Shown: one piece after another, positions 1 to 8,708 of the stretch
Numbering within the stretch: the stretch's first letter is position 1
Layout: each line of letters opens with the position of its first letter
From: Leuconostoc pseudomesenteroides KCTC 3652
Lineage (GTDB): Bacteria; Bacillota; Bacilli; Lactobacillales; Lactobacillaceae
Length of the DNA stretch: 64,000 bases
Assembly: GCF_014634745.1 (NCBI RefSeq)
Contig: NZ_BMBP01000002.1
Location: forward strand, 62,001 to 126,000
Direction: 5' to 3'
The notes under the pieces: generated by a model
Database searches by the model: none
What the model saw: only the letters and a program-made list of their open reading frames with translations
Told to the model about the DNA's origin: nothing
Made by a program: the position numbers and the translations under genes

Positions 1-456
1 ACGGCCTGAATAAACGTTATCAACGACGATTTGAATTTTTTCCAACTGATGGTCAAAAATAATAAACGTTTCATATAGAAACAAATGACTATCTGGCATA
101 CCTAAATCGTTTTCAGGCAGATTGTTTAATTTTTCATACGTGGCTATCATATCAAATCCTACGTAACCAATAGCGCCTCCTTGAAAAGGCAATTCGTCCA
201 GGCATTCATCTTCCGTAACCACCAAATCTTGTAAAGCCATTAATGGATCATTATGCTCAGTCGTTTGCCCATCAATTGTCACTGAATGACCCACCGTGCT
301 AAACTCATGTACCGGATCAACTGCAATAATTGAATAACGAGATTTTTCACTATCAGTCGGTACTGACTCTAGTAGAAAGCTGTGTTCACCGCGCAAACGA
401 AAATAGGCGCTAATAACGGTTAAAGTGTCTGCATCAATCGTTTTGATTTGTCGCAT
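1..456 (-). CDS. trpE: Anthranilate synthase component I, TrpE (partial, runs off the window)
   Basis: This is the N-terminal ~150 residues of TrpE, which makes anthranilate from chorismate with glutamine-derived ammonia. The minus-strand translation begins MRQIKTIDADTLTVISAYFR and includes the LLESV..SRYSIIA element that forms the Trp feedback site in the family, then GGAIGYVGFDM. The start ATG at 456-454 has an AAAGGAG ribosome site 6 bases upstream, and both lie inside the last codons of trpA, so the two genes overlap by 23 bases and are probably translationally coupled. Finding trpE downstream of trpA is unusual, because it normally opens the operon. The chorismate-binding catalytic half lies outside the window. 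Confidence 0.9.
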   Translation of the reverse strand, partial: MRQIKTIDADTLTVISAYFRLRGEHSFLLESVPTDSEKSRYSIIAVDPVHEFSTVGHSVTIDGQTTEHNDPLMALQDLVVTEDECLDELPFQGGAIGYVGFDMIATYEKLNNLPENDLGMPDSHLFLYETFIIFDHQLEKIQIVVDNVYSGR

Positions 457-1219
457 TGCGTGCTCCTTTCATTTTTTGAATAAATTCAATTAAGTATATC
501 GTGGCATCATCAGGATGCTCTTCGATTATCCTAACAAGTGCTGAACCAACTATAATCGCATCTGCAGAGGAAAATAATTTAGCTTGATCATAGGTAGTAA
601 TACCAAATCCCACCGCAACTGGAATATCTGTCAATTCCTTTATGCTAGTGACAATTTTGTCTGCTTCGTTAGACAATTCATTTTGTGACCCAGTTATTCC
701 TAAAGAACTAACGACATAGATAAATCCGGAAGCATGTGACACAATTTTAGCCAATCGATTACCGGATTGTAATGTCACAAGTTGAATAAATGCACGTCCG
801 TATTGTTGCGCAATATTTAGAAATACCTCTTGTTCTTCTAAAGGCATATCTGGCATAATAATGCCCTGAATATTCAAAGACTTCATCTTACTCAAAAATT
901 TTTCATAACCATATTTAAAAACAGGATTGGTATATGTCAAGAACACCAAAGGTACATTGGTATGCTTACGAACCTCAGTCATTAATCTGAACACGTCCTC
1001 TGTTGTTGTGCCCTTTGCAAGTACTTTTTGATCAGCATTCATTATTGTTGGCCCATCGGCGCTAGGATCACTGAAAGCTATGCCAACTTCAATTAAATCC
1101 GCTCCAGCATTTGCCATATCAACTATATATTTAGCACTTTTTTCAAAATCAGGATATCCGGCTACGGTAAATCCAATAAAAGCATTTTTATGTTTTAACG
1201 CTTGTATAATGTCATTCAT
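434..1219 (-). CDS. trpA: Tryptophan synthase alpha chain
   Basis: TrpA cleaves indole-3-glycerol phosphate to indole and glyceraldehyde 3-phosphate and passes indole to TrpB. The 261-residue TIM barrel has the normal length. Family signatures visible are the early GYPDF strand, ADLIEVGIAFSDPSADGPTIM (catalytic Glu around residue 45 and Asp around 56) and the phosphate-binding GFGI and IIVGSALV segments near the C-terminus. The ATG overlaps the trpF stop by 4 bases (ATGA), and the 3' end carries the ribosome site and start of trpE. It belongs to the T-box controlled trp operon. No defects are seen. Confidence 0.96.
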   Translation of the reverse strand: MNDIIQALKHKNAFIGFTVAGYPDFEKSAKYIVDMANAGADLIEVGIAFSDPSADGPTIMNADQKVLAKGTTTEDVFRLMTEVRKHTNVPLVFLTYTNPVFKYGYEKFLSKMKSLNIQGIIMPDMPLEEQEVFLNIAQQYGRAFIQLVTLQSGNRLAKIVSHASGFIYVVSSLGITGSQNELSNEADKIVTSIKELTDIPVAVGFGITTYDQAKLFSSADAIIVGSALVRIIEEHPDDATIYLIEFIQKMKGARNATNQND

Positions 1220-1791
1220 TTATTACTCCTTGCTATACGCACCAACTCTCGCATCTTTTCTAAGTTTTTTATACCATTAACCTCTGATCCTGAACTAATA
1301 TCAACTGTTTTGGGATTCAATAAAGAGATTGCTCTCTGTAAATTATGCGTTGTTAAACCGCCAGCCAGAAAATCTAAAGGGTCATCAGGTTTAAATTTGC
1401 GCCAATCAAATATTTTCCCTGTGCCTGCGCCTTCATCAATCATACGGTTTTTCGCGCATGTTTTAAATTGAAAGTCTGGCTTCATAACCTTAATAACTGG
1501 CAGACCCGAACTTTGAATTTCATCAACCTGTTGCTCAGTTTCTTGACCATGGAGCTGAGCTACTTGAATAATATCCTTGTACGCGAGAATTTCACTGGTG
1601 TTTTGGTTAGAAAATACGCCCACTAAGGGGATATCTATATTCAACGTATTTCGCATTTTTTGGGCTAATTCAAAAGTTACCGAACGATGCCGATTTGGAA
1701 CCAGGATAATACCAGCTAAATCTGGTTTAACTTCATTTAAATAATCAACATCTTGTAAACGAAAGTTGCCACATAACTTAATTCGTGTCAT
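1216..1791 (-). CDS. trpF: Phosphoribosylanthranilate isomerase
   Basis: TrpF performs the Amadori rearrangement of phosphoribosylanthranilate to CdRP in tryptophan synthesis. At 191 residues it is a normal monofunctional TrpF. It starts [11 protein letters not shown], with the catalytic Cys in KLCG, and has LAGIILVPNRHR, LVGVFSNQ, the Asp-bearing FDW loop, the LAGGLTTHNL phosphate site and VDISSGSEVNGIKN. It overlaps trpC upstream and trpA downstream by 4 bases each (ATGA junctions), typical of tight translational coupling. Confidence 0.95.
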   Translation of the reverse strand: MTRIKLCGNFRLQDVDYLNEVKPDLAGIILVPNRHRSVTFELAQKMRNTLNIDIPLVGVFSNQNTSEILAYKDIIQVAQLHGQETEQQVDEIQSSGLPVIKVMKPDFQFKTCAKNRMIDEGAGTGKIFDWRKFKPDDPLDFLAGGLTTHNLQRAISLLNPKTVDISSGSEVNGIKNLEKMRELVRIARSNK

Positions 1792-2576
1792 TCATCACCT
1801 CTTAATTGATTAATCTTTGCTATTTTATTCGTAGCACGCATGAAAGTTTCACCAACTAAAATACCATTCACGCCATTCTGTTCCAAAACCTCGACATCTG
1901 TCCGGGTTTTGATTCCTGACTCAGAAATAAAGAGTACATCAGCAGGCACTAACTGGCGTAAACGAATTGTATTATTAAAATCTACAGTAAAGTTTTTTAA
2001 ATTTCGGTTATTAACACCAATAATTCGTGCCTTTGCGTTTACTGCTCGTTTAATTTCTTCATCATTATGTGCCTCAACAATAGCGGAAAGCCCTAATTTA
2101 TTTGCTAAAGACAGATATGACCCTAATTCGTCATCAGTTAGAATTGCAACAATTAACAAAATAATTTGCGCCCCTGCCGCTTTAGCTTCATAAATCATAT
2201 AAGGATCAATGATAAAATCTTTGCGAAGTGTTGGTATATTATTTTTCGCTGCGACATTTTTCAAAATATCAAGAGAACCTTTAAAGTAAGTTTCTTCAGT
2301 CAAAACACTGATTGCATCCACACCGGCTTTTTCGTATTCATCAGCAATTTGTTGATAATCGAACGCTTCAGGAGACACAATTTGTCCCTTTGAGGGTGAG
2401 GCTTGTTTAATTTCGGCGATTACAGAAATTTTGTCACTATACAAATTATTTTCAAAAGAAAACGTATTGGAATTTGGTAGACTCTTAACCTCTTTTTTCA
2501 AATCAACAAGTGTTTTTTTTGTTTGTCGCTTTAACATATTTTGTCGTGAAGCACTAACTAAATTATCTAATATCAT
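1788..2576 (-). CDS. trpC: Indole-3-glycerol phosphate synthase
   Basis: TrpC closes the indole ring, converting CdRP to indole-3-glycerol phosphate. The 262-residue monofunctional form shows [17 protein letters not shown] with the catalytic Lys in EIKx[27 protein letters not shown] with the second active-site Lys, [16 protein letters not shown] and [11 protein letters not shown] at the phosphate end of the barrel. Its ATG overlaps the trpD stop by 4 bases. It is the third gene of this permuted trp operon. Length and motifs are complete. Confidence 0.96.
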   Translation of the reverse strand: MILDNLVSASRQNMLKRQTKKTLVDLKKEVKSLPNSNTFSFENNLYSDKISVIAEIKQASPSKGQIVSPEAFDYQQIADEYEKAGVDAISVLTEETYFKGSLDILKNVAAKNNIPTLRKDFIIDPYMIYEAKAAGAQIILLIVAILTDDELGSYLSLANKLGLSAIVEAHNDEEIKRAVNAKARIIGVNNRNLKNFTVDFNNTIRLRQLVPADVLFISESGIKTRTDVEVLEQNGVNGILVGETFMRATNKIAKINQLRGDE

Positions 2577-3598
2577 GTAGTGGCCGCCTTAGTCGTTTGT
2601 TGTAGTAATTCTAATTGTCTTAATGCTTTTCCACTATCCAATATGTGTTCAGCCAATTGAATTGCCTCGTCAATTGTTGCTGCTTTTTGAGCTATCAATA
2701 ATGCTAACGCAGCATTTAAAATCACGACGTCTTTCATTGGTCCCGAGATAATGCCAGATAAAATATTGCGAGTAATTTGAGCATTTTCAACAGGTGTACC
2801 ACCACGCAAAGTTTGAATTGATACAAAATCAAAGCCATACTCTGTCGGGTTAAAAGTTTTTTCTTTTATTTGACCATCAGCTAATACGACCAAATCTGTT
2901 TTCGTCGTTAAAGTGACTTCATCCAATCCGTCCTGCCCATGAACTAATATCGCTTTTTTGACACCTAACTCGGAAAAAACTTTTGCCAACGGAACTAAGA
3001 GTTTTTTTGAATATACCCCAATCAACATTGTTTGGGGTCGTGCGGGATTTGTCAGTGGTCCTAGAATATTAAATATTGTACGAAAACCTAGGGACTTTCG
3101 AATTGCACCCACATACTTCATAGCTGGATGATATGAACGAGCAAATAAAAAAGTTTGCCCGGCGTGAGATAGAACATCAGTGGCCTGTTGAGGTTTCAAA
3201 TCAATTGCAACATTCAATGCCTCTAAGGCATCGGCTGTCCCTGACTTAGAACTGGCAGCACGATTACCATGTTTCACAACTGGCACACCAGCTGCAGCGA
3301 CTATGAAACTGGCAGTTGTCGAAATATTAAATGTGCCCGACAAATCACCACCAGTACCAACAATATCGATTGCGTCAAAAGCCGGCTCAATTTTAGTTGC
3401 ATGTGCTATCATGGCTTTTGCAGAACCAACAATTTCAGAAACTGATTCTTTCTTGATTGCTAATCCCATTAAATAGGCAGAAATTTCTGGATCAGAAACT
3501 TTTCCGTCCATAATATCATTCATAACCTGAAACGCATCTTCAGAACTCAAGTCTTGCGATTTGATTAATTTTGACAACGCTTTTTGAATATTACTCAT
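2573..3598 (-). CDS. trpD: Anthranilate phosphoribosyltransferase
   Basis: TrpD transfers phosphoribose from PRPP to anthranilate. I take the start at MSNIQKAL (3598), which overlaps the trpB stop by 8 bases and gives 341 residues, the usual length. The longer open frame upstream runs back into trpB without support. Diagnostic motifs are DIVGTGGD around residue 80, which binds PRPP, followed by [30 protein letters not shown], the [11 protein letters not shown] segment and HGQDGLDEV. It is monofunctional, not fused to TrpG. It lies directly after trpB in the operon. Confidence 0.95.
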   Translation of the reverse strand: MSNIQKALSKLIKSQDLSSEDAFQVMNDIMDGKVSDPEISAYLMGLAIKKESVSEIVGSAKAMIAHATKIEPAFDAIDIVGTGGDLSGTFNISTTASFIVAAAGVPVVKHGNRAASSKSGTADALEALNVAIDLKPQQATDVLSHAGQTFLFARSYHPAMKYVGAIRKSLGFRTIFNILGPLTNPARPQTMLIGVYSKKLLVPLAKVFSELGVKKAILVHGQDGLDEVTLTTKTDLVVLADGQIKEKTFNPTEYGFDFVSIQTLRGGTPVENAQITRNILSGIISGPMKDVVILNAALALLIAQKAATIDEAIQLAEHILDSGKALRQLELLQQTTKAATT

Positions 3599-4778
3599 GA
3601 ATGTCCACTCCCTTGTATCGCGCAATAGCAGCAACATCTTTATCACCACGTCCACTCAAATTAACCATAATTTGTTGATCTTTTCTCATTTTTGGCGCGA
3701 TTTTCATTGCATACGCCACAGCGTGCGCACTCTCAATTGCCGCAATAATACCCTCCTTTTTGGCAATATATTCAAATGCCTCTACTGCTTCCTCATCTGT
3801 AATTGGCACGTATTTTGCCCGATTAATATCTTTTAAATAAGCGTGTTCCGGTCCAATCCCTGGGTAATCTAATCCCGCTGAAATGCTATATACAGGATCA
3901 ATTTGACCATCAGCAGACTGCAAAAATTGTGATTTCATACCATGAAAAATCCCAGTTGTTCCAAGTGCCATTGTCGCTGCTGTTTGCTGAGTATTAACAC
4001 CTTTACCAGCAGCTTCAATACCTATTAATTCAACCTCCGGATCATCAATAAATTTGGCAAATGCCCCAATCGCATTCGATCCTCCGCCAACTGCGGCGAG
4101 AACTGCATCTGGTAATCGCCCCGTCTGCTCTAAGAATTGGCTTCTAGCTTCCTCACTAATAATTGACTGGAAATATTTGACCATTTCTGGAAATGGATGT
4201 GGTCCAACGGCCGAACCGAGTACGTAAAATGTATCATCAATTCTTTTAGTCCAATCTTGAAATGTAGCATTGACTGCATCTTTTAAAACTTGTGTTCCCG
4301 TTGTAACGGCATGAACTTTAGCGCCAAGCAATTCCATACGATATACATTTAATGCTTGTCGTTCGGTATCTTCTTTACCCATAAATATTTCAGCTTCCAT
4401 ACCAAACAAAGCAGCAGCTGTGGCTGTTGCCACCCCATGTTGTCCAGCACCTGTTTCAGCAATTAATCTCGTTTTACCCATTCGTTTTGCAATTAATGCT
4501 TGACCTAAAACATTGTTGATTTTGTGTGCGCCCGTGTGATTTAAATCTTCTCTTTTTAAATAAATTTGTGCACCGCCCAAATCTTTAGACATATTTCTTG
4601 CATAATACAACATAGATGGTCGATTTGCATAGTTGTCAAATAAGTCTTTCAATTCGTGATTAAAAATTGGATCCTCTTTATATTTATTAAAGGCTTCTGT
4701 GACCTCATTAATTGCAGGCATTAATAATTCCGGAACAAATTGTCCACCATATTCACCGTAGTATCCTTTTTTTGTCAT
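3591..4778 (-). CDS. trpB: Tryptophan synthase beta chain
   Basis: TrpB is the PLP enzyme that condenses indole with serine to give tryptophan. I start it at [17 protein letters not shown] (4778), which has an AGAGGA site 5 bases upstream, rather than at the earlier in-frame Met. The 395 residues include the PLP lysine in HTGAHKINN around residue 85, ETGAGQHG, the GGGSNAIG phosphate-binding loop, and the C-terminal LSGRGDKD. It is the first gene after the T-box leader, whereas in most Gram-positive operons trpB sits near the end. This suggests an operon rearrangement that placed trpB next to the promoter. Confidence 0.96.
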   Translation of the reverse strand: MTKKGYYGEYGGQFVPELLMPAINEVTEAFNKYKEDPIFNHELKDLFDNYANRPSMLYYARNMSKDLGGAQIYLKREDLNHTGAHKINNVLGQALIAKRMGKTRLIAETGAGQHGVATATAAALFGMEAEIFMGKEDTERQALNVYRMELLGAKVHAVTTGTQVLKDAVNATFQDWTKRIDDTFYVLGSAVGPHPFPEMVKYFQSIISEEARSQFLEQTGRLPDAVLAAVGGGSNAIGAFAKFIDDPEVELIGIEAAGKGVNTQQTAATMALGTTGIFHGMKSQFLQSADGQIDPVYSISAGLDYPGIGPEHAYLKDINRAKYVPITDEEAVEAFEYIAKKEGIIAAIESAHAVAYAMKIAPKMRKDQQIMVNLSGRGDKDVAAIARYKGVDIHE

Positions 4779-4802
4779 TCTTTTCCTCTTTTCTTTAAGC
4801 AA

Positions 4803-5118
4803 ACAAAAAACCGCCCTGAAAAATTTGCTTTTGCAAAAATTTCAGGACGGTTTCCCGCGGTGCCACCTGATTTCGTCCAAATCAAATGGTACTTAAAAAA
4901 CCACTCGAATTAAAACGCGTCTCAACAGTTATCTAACAATAACCTGATCACTGACGTAGATCTCACGTTTGGCAGTACTAAAGATTTCTCTTGTTCAACC
5001 AACCCTCAATGGTCCATTTGCCATGTTGCGTTCGGCCCTACTTCCAGTAACAAGGGCTCCCTGTACGTGCACACATGGTTTGATCTCCATCTCAACGGTT
5101 TATGACGTTTTTTAGATT
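4803..5118 (-). promoter_or_regulatory. T-box riboswitch leader of the trp operon with terminator
   Basis: The minus-strand leader contains the T-box core AGGTGGCACCGCG (complement at about 4855-4869), followed by a strong GC hairpin and T-run (4804-4853) that acts as the intrinsic terminator. The Stem I part (5000-5100) holds GAGATGGAGATC, GGGAGCCC and a UGG triplet at 5016-5014 followed by ACC, a plausible tryptophan specifier. T-boxes bind uncharged tRNA and stabilise an antiterminator, so transcription of trpB-D-C-F-A-E should rise when Trp-tRNA is scarce. The core box and terminator are clear. The exact specifier loop is an inference. Confidence 0.92.
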
Positions 5119-5124
5119 AAATAC

Positions 5125-5153
5125 ATTGTAAATCTTTTATTAGAATTATGCAA
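5125..5153 (-). promoter_or_regulatory. SigA promoter of the trp operon
   Basis: TTGCAT (5153-5148) and TACAAT (5130-5125) are separated by 17 bases on the minus strand. The start site would fall near 5118, just upstream of the T-box Stem I. No other good promoter is seen between the ATPase stop and the T-box. Confidence 0.75.
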
Positions 5154-5179
5154 CACTTTTATAATGTTCCATATTTTTG

Positions 5180-7495
5180 TCATGCTTTACTTCTAAGCAT
5201 ACGTCGATATTTGTCCAATTCTGTCACGACCAAAACAATCAAACCTGTTATCAAAATAATAACCCAATGTTGCCATGAAAGATCTGACGTTGAGAAAACA
5301 CCTTGCATGAAAGGGACATAAGTGAAAATAATTTGTAAGAAAATCATCGCGCCAATCGCGCCAAATGCCATAGGGTTTGTCCAAAATGATCGGCTAAGTG
5401 CTGGCGCAGCGGTACGAATATTAAACAGATAAAAAATCTTTCCAAAAATAATAACGTTAACCGCCATAGTACTGGCCACGGCAAAACCAGTCATACTGTC
5501 TAAGTATTCAAATACTGCGAGTGCAACGGCAGCAATAATAACACTAACATATACCATTTGAAATACATCATATCGACTCATTAATTTATCTGATGTTTTA
5601 CGTGGCGGACGGGACATTAAACCGGGTTCCGCGGGTTCAAATATAAAGACCAACTGTAATGTCAGCGCAGAAACCATGTTAATCCATAGAAGTTGCGTGG
5701 CTGTTAACGGCATTGGTTGTTGTAACAAAATGCTGAACACAACAATCAATCCCTCAGCAAAACTTGTTGGCAATAGATACAAGATCGTTTTACGAATGTT
5801 GTCGTACAAACGGCGCCCCTGAGCAATCGCTGTTTTAATGGTTGAAAAATCATCATTAGCCAAAACCATGTCTGCTGAATCTTTGGCAACATCGGTGCCT
5901 TTGACACCCATCGCAACACCAATGTCAGCCCGCTTTAATGCGGGTGCATCGTTAACGCCATCACCCGTCATGGCTGTCACTAGTCCATTTGCCTGATATG
6001 CCGCAACAATGCGCAATTTATCTTGTGGCGTTGTTCTAGCAAAAACATCATACTTTGTCACGACACTAGCCAACATGTCATCAGTCATTGCTTCAACTTC
6101 AGATCCTGTAATGGTTTGAATATTGTTAGCCAATCCTAACTGCTGCCCAATTGCTTTAGCTGTGTCAGGGCTGTCACCAGTAATCATTTTAACGTGAATA
6201 CCTGCTTGACGCATATCCTTTATAGCATCAATAACTTCTGGCCGTGGCGGATCAATAATTGCGGCTAACCCCAAGAACGTGATACCACTAGCTTTTAAGC
6301 TTTCGTGTGTCACTTCATTAACATCATCTGCAACATCAGCATAACCGACGGCAATGACTCTTTTACCAGATTGCGCAAATTTTGCTGCTAAATCAGACCA
6401 ATATTTTCTTCGGAATGTCGTACTATTCTCTGCTAAATCAAATAATTTGTCAGGGGATCCTTTAATTGCAATAAAGCGATGCTGCTGTTGATTTTCAGAT
6501 AAGCGTGCCATATAACGATAATCTGAATCAAAAGGAATACGGTCAATTTCATTTAATTTTGGTTCTTTTGGACCAAAAGCTTTATAGTACGCGGATAAAA
6601 ATGCTGCATCGGTTGGCTCACCATTAATTTCCCACGCACCATTTTCTTCCGTAAGGAAAGTATCATTAGCCTGCTGACCCATAGTCAGAAACATCTCTAG
6701 CTTGCTGATTTTTTTAGCATCAACCACTCGCCCATCGATTTGAATATCGCCCTCTGGTGCATAGCCTGTTCCAGTGACCGTATAATGTTTTTCATCAATG
6801 ACAATATCTTGGATAGTCATTTCATTTTTGGTCAGTGTACCTGTTTTGTCAGAAGCAATAATATCAACGGCACCAAGCGTTTCAGCTGCTGGTAATGTCT
6901 TAACAATTGCATGCTTTTTAGTTAACTTTTGCACGCCTGTCGCCAAAATAATTGAGGTTGCCGCCGGCAGTCCCTCAGGCATTGAACCAACAATCATTGC
7001 GATAATCGCCATTACTAAAGTTGGCAAATCATAAATATTAAGCGCCCACCCCAATACAAACATAACTGCAGCTACGGCAATGATGAGCCATGAAATGCCA
7101 CGCCCTAGGGCATCTAACTCTTTGGTCAATGGTGACTTGTTACCTGAAACATCAGCCACACTCTGAGAAATTTGACCAATTTGTGTATCAACGCCTGTTG
7201 CAACAACAATACCAGTTGCACTACCATTAGTGACAGCCGTCGAAGCATAAGCCATATTACTACGCTCAGCTAGAGGTACAGATGCTGCTAAAATTTGTTC
7301 ATTTTTTAAAACAGAGTCTGCTTCCCCTGTCAACGAAGATTCCTGAATACGTAAATTATCAACGTCAATAAGACGCAGATCAGCTGGGACGTTGTCGCCA
7401 GCTTCCAAATAAACTAAATCGCCCAAGACCAATTCACGAGCAGGAACATCAAAACGGTCACTATTTCTTATAACAGTTGCCTCAACCGACAACAT
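5180..7495 (-). CDS. Cation-transporting P-type ATPase, 5'-truncated
   Basis: A P2-type (Ca2+/Mn2+-like) membrane ATPase. Visible parts of the 771 residues are the actuator-domain TGE (around 56), the PEGLP ion-site helix (173-177), the phosphorylated Asp in DKTGTLT (216-222), KGSP of the nucleotide domain, TGDGVNDAPALKRADIGVAMG (~510) and a C-terminal set of membrane helices. Family members have ~120 more N-terminal residues (cation_ATPase_N domain and the first two helices). Here homology-like sequence starts only eight codons before the ATG (ALDKIKN), directly after an in-frame TAG. The 5' end therefore appears deleted and the pump is probably inactive. Upstream lies what looks like the 5' part of a yybP-ykoY riboswitch, fitting a Mn2+ pump such as lactococcal YoaB. 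Confidence 0.85.
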   Translation of the reverse strand: MLSVEATVIRNSDRFDVPARELVLGDLVYLEAGDNVPADLRLIDVDNLRIQESSLTGEADSVLKNEQILAASVPLAERSNMAYASTAVTNGSATGIVVATGVDTQIGQISQSVADVSGNKSPLTKELDALGRGISWLIIAVAAVMFVLGWALNIYDLPTLVMAIIAMIVGSMPEGLPAATSIILATGVQKLTKKHAIVKTLPAAETLGAVDIIASDKTGTLTKNEMTIQDIVIDEKHYTVTGTGYAPEGDIQIDGRVVDAKKISKLEMFLTMGQQANDTFLTEENGAWEINGEPTDAAFLSAYYKAFGPKEPKLNEIDRIPFDSDYRYMARLSENQQQHRFIAIKGSPDKLFDLAENSTTFRRKYWSDLAAKFAQSGKRVIAVGYADVADDVNEVTHESLKASGITFLGLAAIIDPPRPEVIDAIKDMRQAGIHVKMITGDSPDTAKAIGQQLGLANNIQTITGSEVEAMTDDMLASVVTKYDVFARTTPQDKLRIVAAYQANGLVTAMTGDGVNDAPALKRADIGVAMGVKGTDVAKDSADMVLANDDFSTIKTAIAQGRRLYDNIRKTILYLLPTSFAEGLIVVFSILLQQPMPLTATQLLWINMVSALTLQLVFIFEPAEPGLMSRPPRKTSDKLMSRYDVFQMVYVSVIIAAVALAVFEYLDSMTGFAVASTMAVNVIIFGKIFYLFNIRTAAPALSRSFWTNPMAFGAIGAMIFLQIIFTYVPFMQGVFSTSDLSWQHWVIILITGLIVLVVTELDKYRRMLRSKA

Positions 7496-7511
7496 ATTTT
7501 TTATTTTATCA

Positions 7512-7566
7512 AGTGCCTAGTTAGTCAGTTTCCCACGCATATGCGCCGCTACTCCCGCAAGGGTGT
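7512..7566 (-). promoter_or_regulatory. Candidate remnant of a yybP-ykoY (Mn2+) riboswitch
   Basis: On the minus strand the leader reads GCGGGAGTAGCGGCG, then a small hairpin (GCGCATATGCG) and GGGAAACTGACTAACTAGGC, before breaking into ATPase coding sequence. GGGAGTAGC followed by a hairpin is the hallmark 5' half of yybP-ykoY motifs, which often control Mn efflux P-type ATPases in lactic acid bacteria. The 3' half seems to be missing, removed with the 5' end of the gene. The assignment is from memory of the motif and needs a covariance search. Confidence 0.45.
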
Positions 7567-7601
7567 GAAATCAAAATGAACGAACTGTTAATTGTCTTTA
7601 A

Positions 7602-7630
7602 ATTTTATCATGTCATTTTTTTTATTGCAA
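7602..7630 (-). promoter_or_regulatory. SigA promoter upstream of the truncated ATPase gene
   Basis: TTGCAA (7630-7625) and TAAAAT (7607-7602) with a 17-base spacer, facing the ATPase gene. The start would be near 7595, about 30 bases before the GGGAGTAG element. The original promoter thus seems to survive although the gene start is lost. Confidence 0.65.
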
Positions 7631-7696
7631 ATTTAATGCACGTCGATCACAAGTTTTGTATTGCGTACTCGCAAACTAGCACCAACAAAAATACAT

Positions 7697-8602
7697 CTAC
7701 TTTTCATCACTCGGAGTTACCTTAGTGTTGTACGTTTTTTCAATAAAGTGTTTGATTTCAGTCACGAGTTCAATCACTGATGGTGAGGCTACTTTACTTT
7801 TGTTGGTGACTAACACAATTTTTCGGCTGGCTGGCTTTTCAAAGGGAATTATTGCTATGTTTCCAGGATTCTTTTGCAATGCCAATTTTGGTAATATACC
7901 CAACCCAATACCTGCTTCAACCATTGCAATAATCGACTGATCATCAATTGAAAAATTGATGGCATTTGGCTCGACACGATAATAATCTAAAATTAGCTTT
8001 GTGTCTCTGTCATAATCAACTTTCTGTAAAATAAACTTGTGATTCACGATATCTTGTTCTGTCATAGTTTGGCCATTCTTTGGTACAAACCCTTCTGGTG
8101 TCACACAATAAATTGGATCTTCTAAGAGTGGTATGACGTCAAGATTTTCACTGACGGGCAACGTTGTAAAGCCGACGTCCAATTCCCCAGATTTGATATA
8201 TTGCGTAATTTCTTCAAAACTACCTTGCACAATTGAAATATCTATTTCTGGGTATTTTTTGGAAAACACGCCTAAAATGTGAGGTAACCAATTAATGCAG
8301 ACACTACTAAAAGCGCCAATTTTGATTGAACCTGATTGTAGTCCTTTAATGTCATCACTAATTTGCATTAGCGTCGCCTCATCCGACAGTAATTGCTGAA
8401 TGTATGGCAGCACTTGACTACCTTCAGAGGTCAAAGTCATGCCCGAACGGCTTCTCAAAAAAAGCGGAAACCCTAACTGCTCTTCCAGTTGATTGATAGA
8501 GTGACTAACGGCGCTCGGTGTTACATTTAACAGTTGTGAGGCGTGAAAAAAAGACCCATAACGCACTACCGAAACAAAGACGTGATAAGAAAAGGTTGAC
8601 AT
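7697..8602 (-). CDS. LysR-family transcriptional regulator
   Basis: A 301-residue LTTR of normal length. The N-terminal winged helix-turn-helix spans residues ~2-60 (FHASQLLNVTPSAVSHSINQLEEQLGFPLFLRSRSGMTLT), followed by the periplasmic-binding-protein-like effector domain from ~90 (IKIGAFSSVCINWLPHILGVF, LDVGFTTLP, AMVEAGIGLGILPKLAL). ATG 8602 has AAGGAG upstream. It is transcribed divergently from an amino-acid permease whose promoter lies in the 106-base gap, so it most likely controls that permease in response to an amino acid or a related metabolite. The ligand cannot be read from the sequence. Confidence 0.9.
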   Translation of the reverse strand: MSTFSYHVFVSVVRYGSFFHASQLLNVTPSAVSHSINQLEEQLGFPLFLRSRSGMTLTSEGSQVLPYIQQLLSDEATLMQISDDIKGLQSGSIKIGAFSSVCINWLPHILGVFSKKYPEIDISIVQGSFEEITQYIKSGELDVGFTTLPVSENLDVIPLLEDPIYCVTPEGFVPKNGQTMTEQDIVNHKFILQKVDYDRDTKLILDYYRVEPNAINFSIDDQSIIAMVEAGIGLGILPKLALQKNPGNIAIIPFEKPASRKIVLVTNKSKVASPSVIELVTEIKHFIEKTYNTKVTPSDEK

Positions 8603-8708
8603 GATACACTCCTTAGAATACTTTTTTTCATGTAAAATTGAAAAAGTTTAATTTTATTAATTATACAAGATACTTTAATATATAACATAGTGATTGGGGG
8701 AAAATAAA
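8603..8708. promoter_or_regulatory. Divergent LysR/permease control region
   Basis: For the permease (plus strand), TTGAAA (8638-8643) and TTATAC (8661-8666) lie 17 bases apart. The spacer contains TTAATTTTATTAA, an AT-rich near-palindrome of the T-N11-A type bound by LysR proteins. GGGGGA at 8696-8701 is the permease ribosome site. Confidence 0.55.

Noticed and set aside
6798-7034. Plus-strand hydrophobic 78-residue frame
   Set aside because: Shadow of the P-type ATPase membrane segments.
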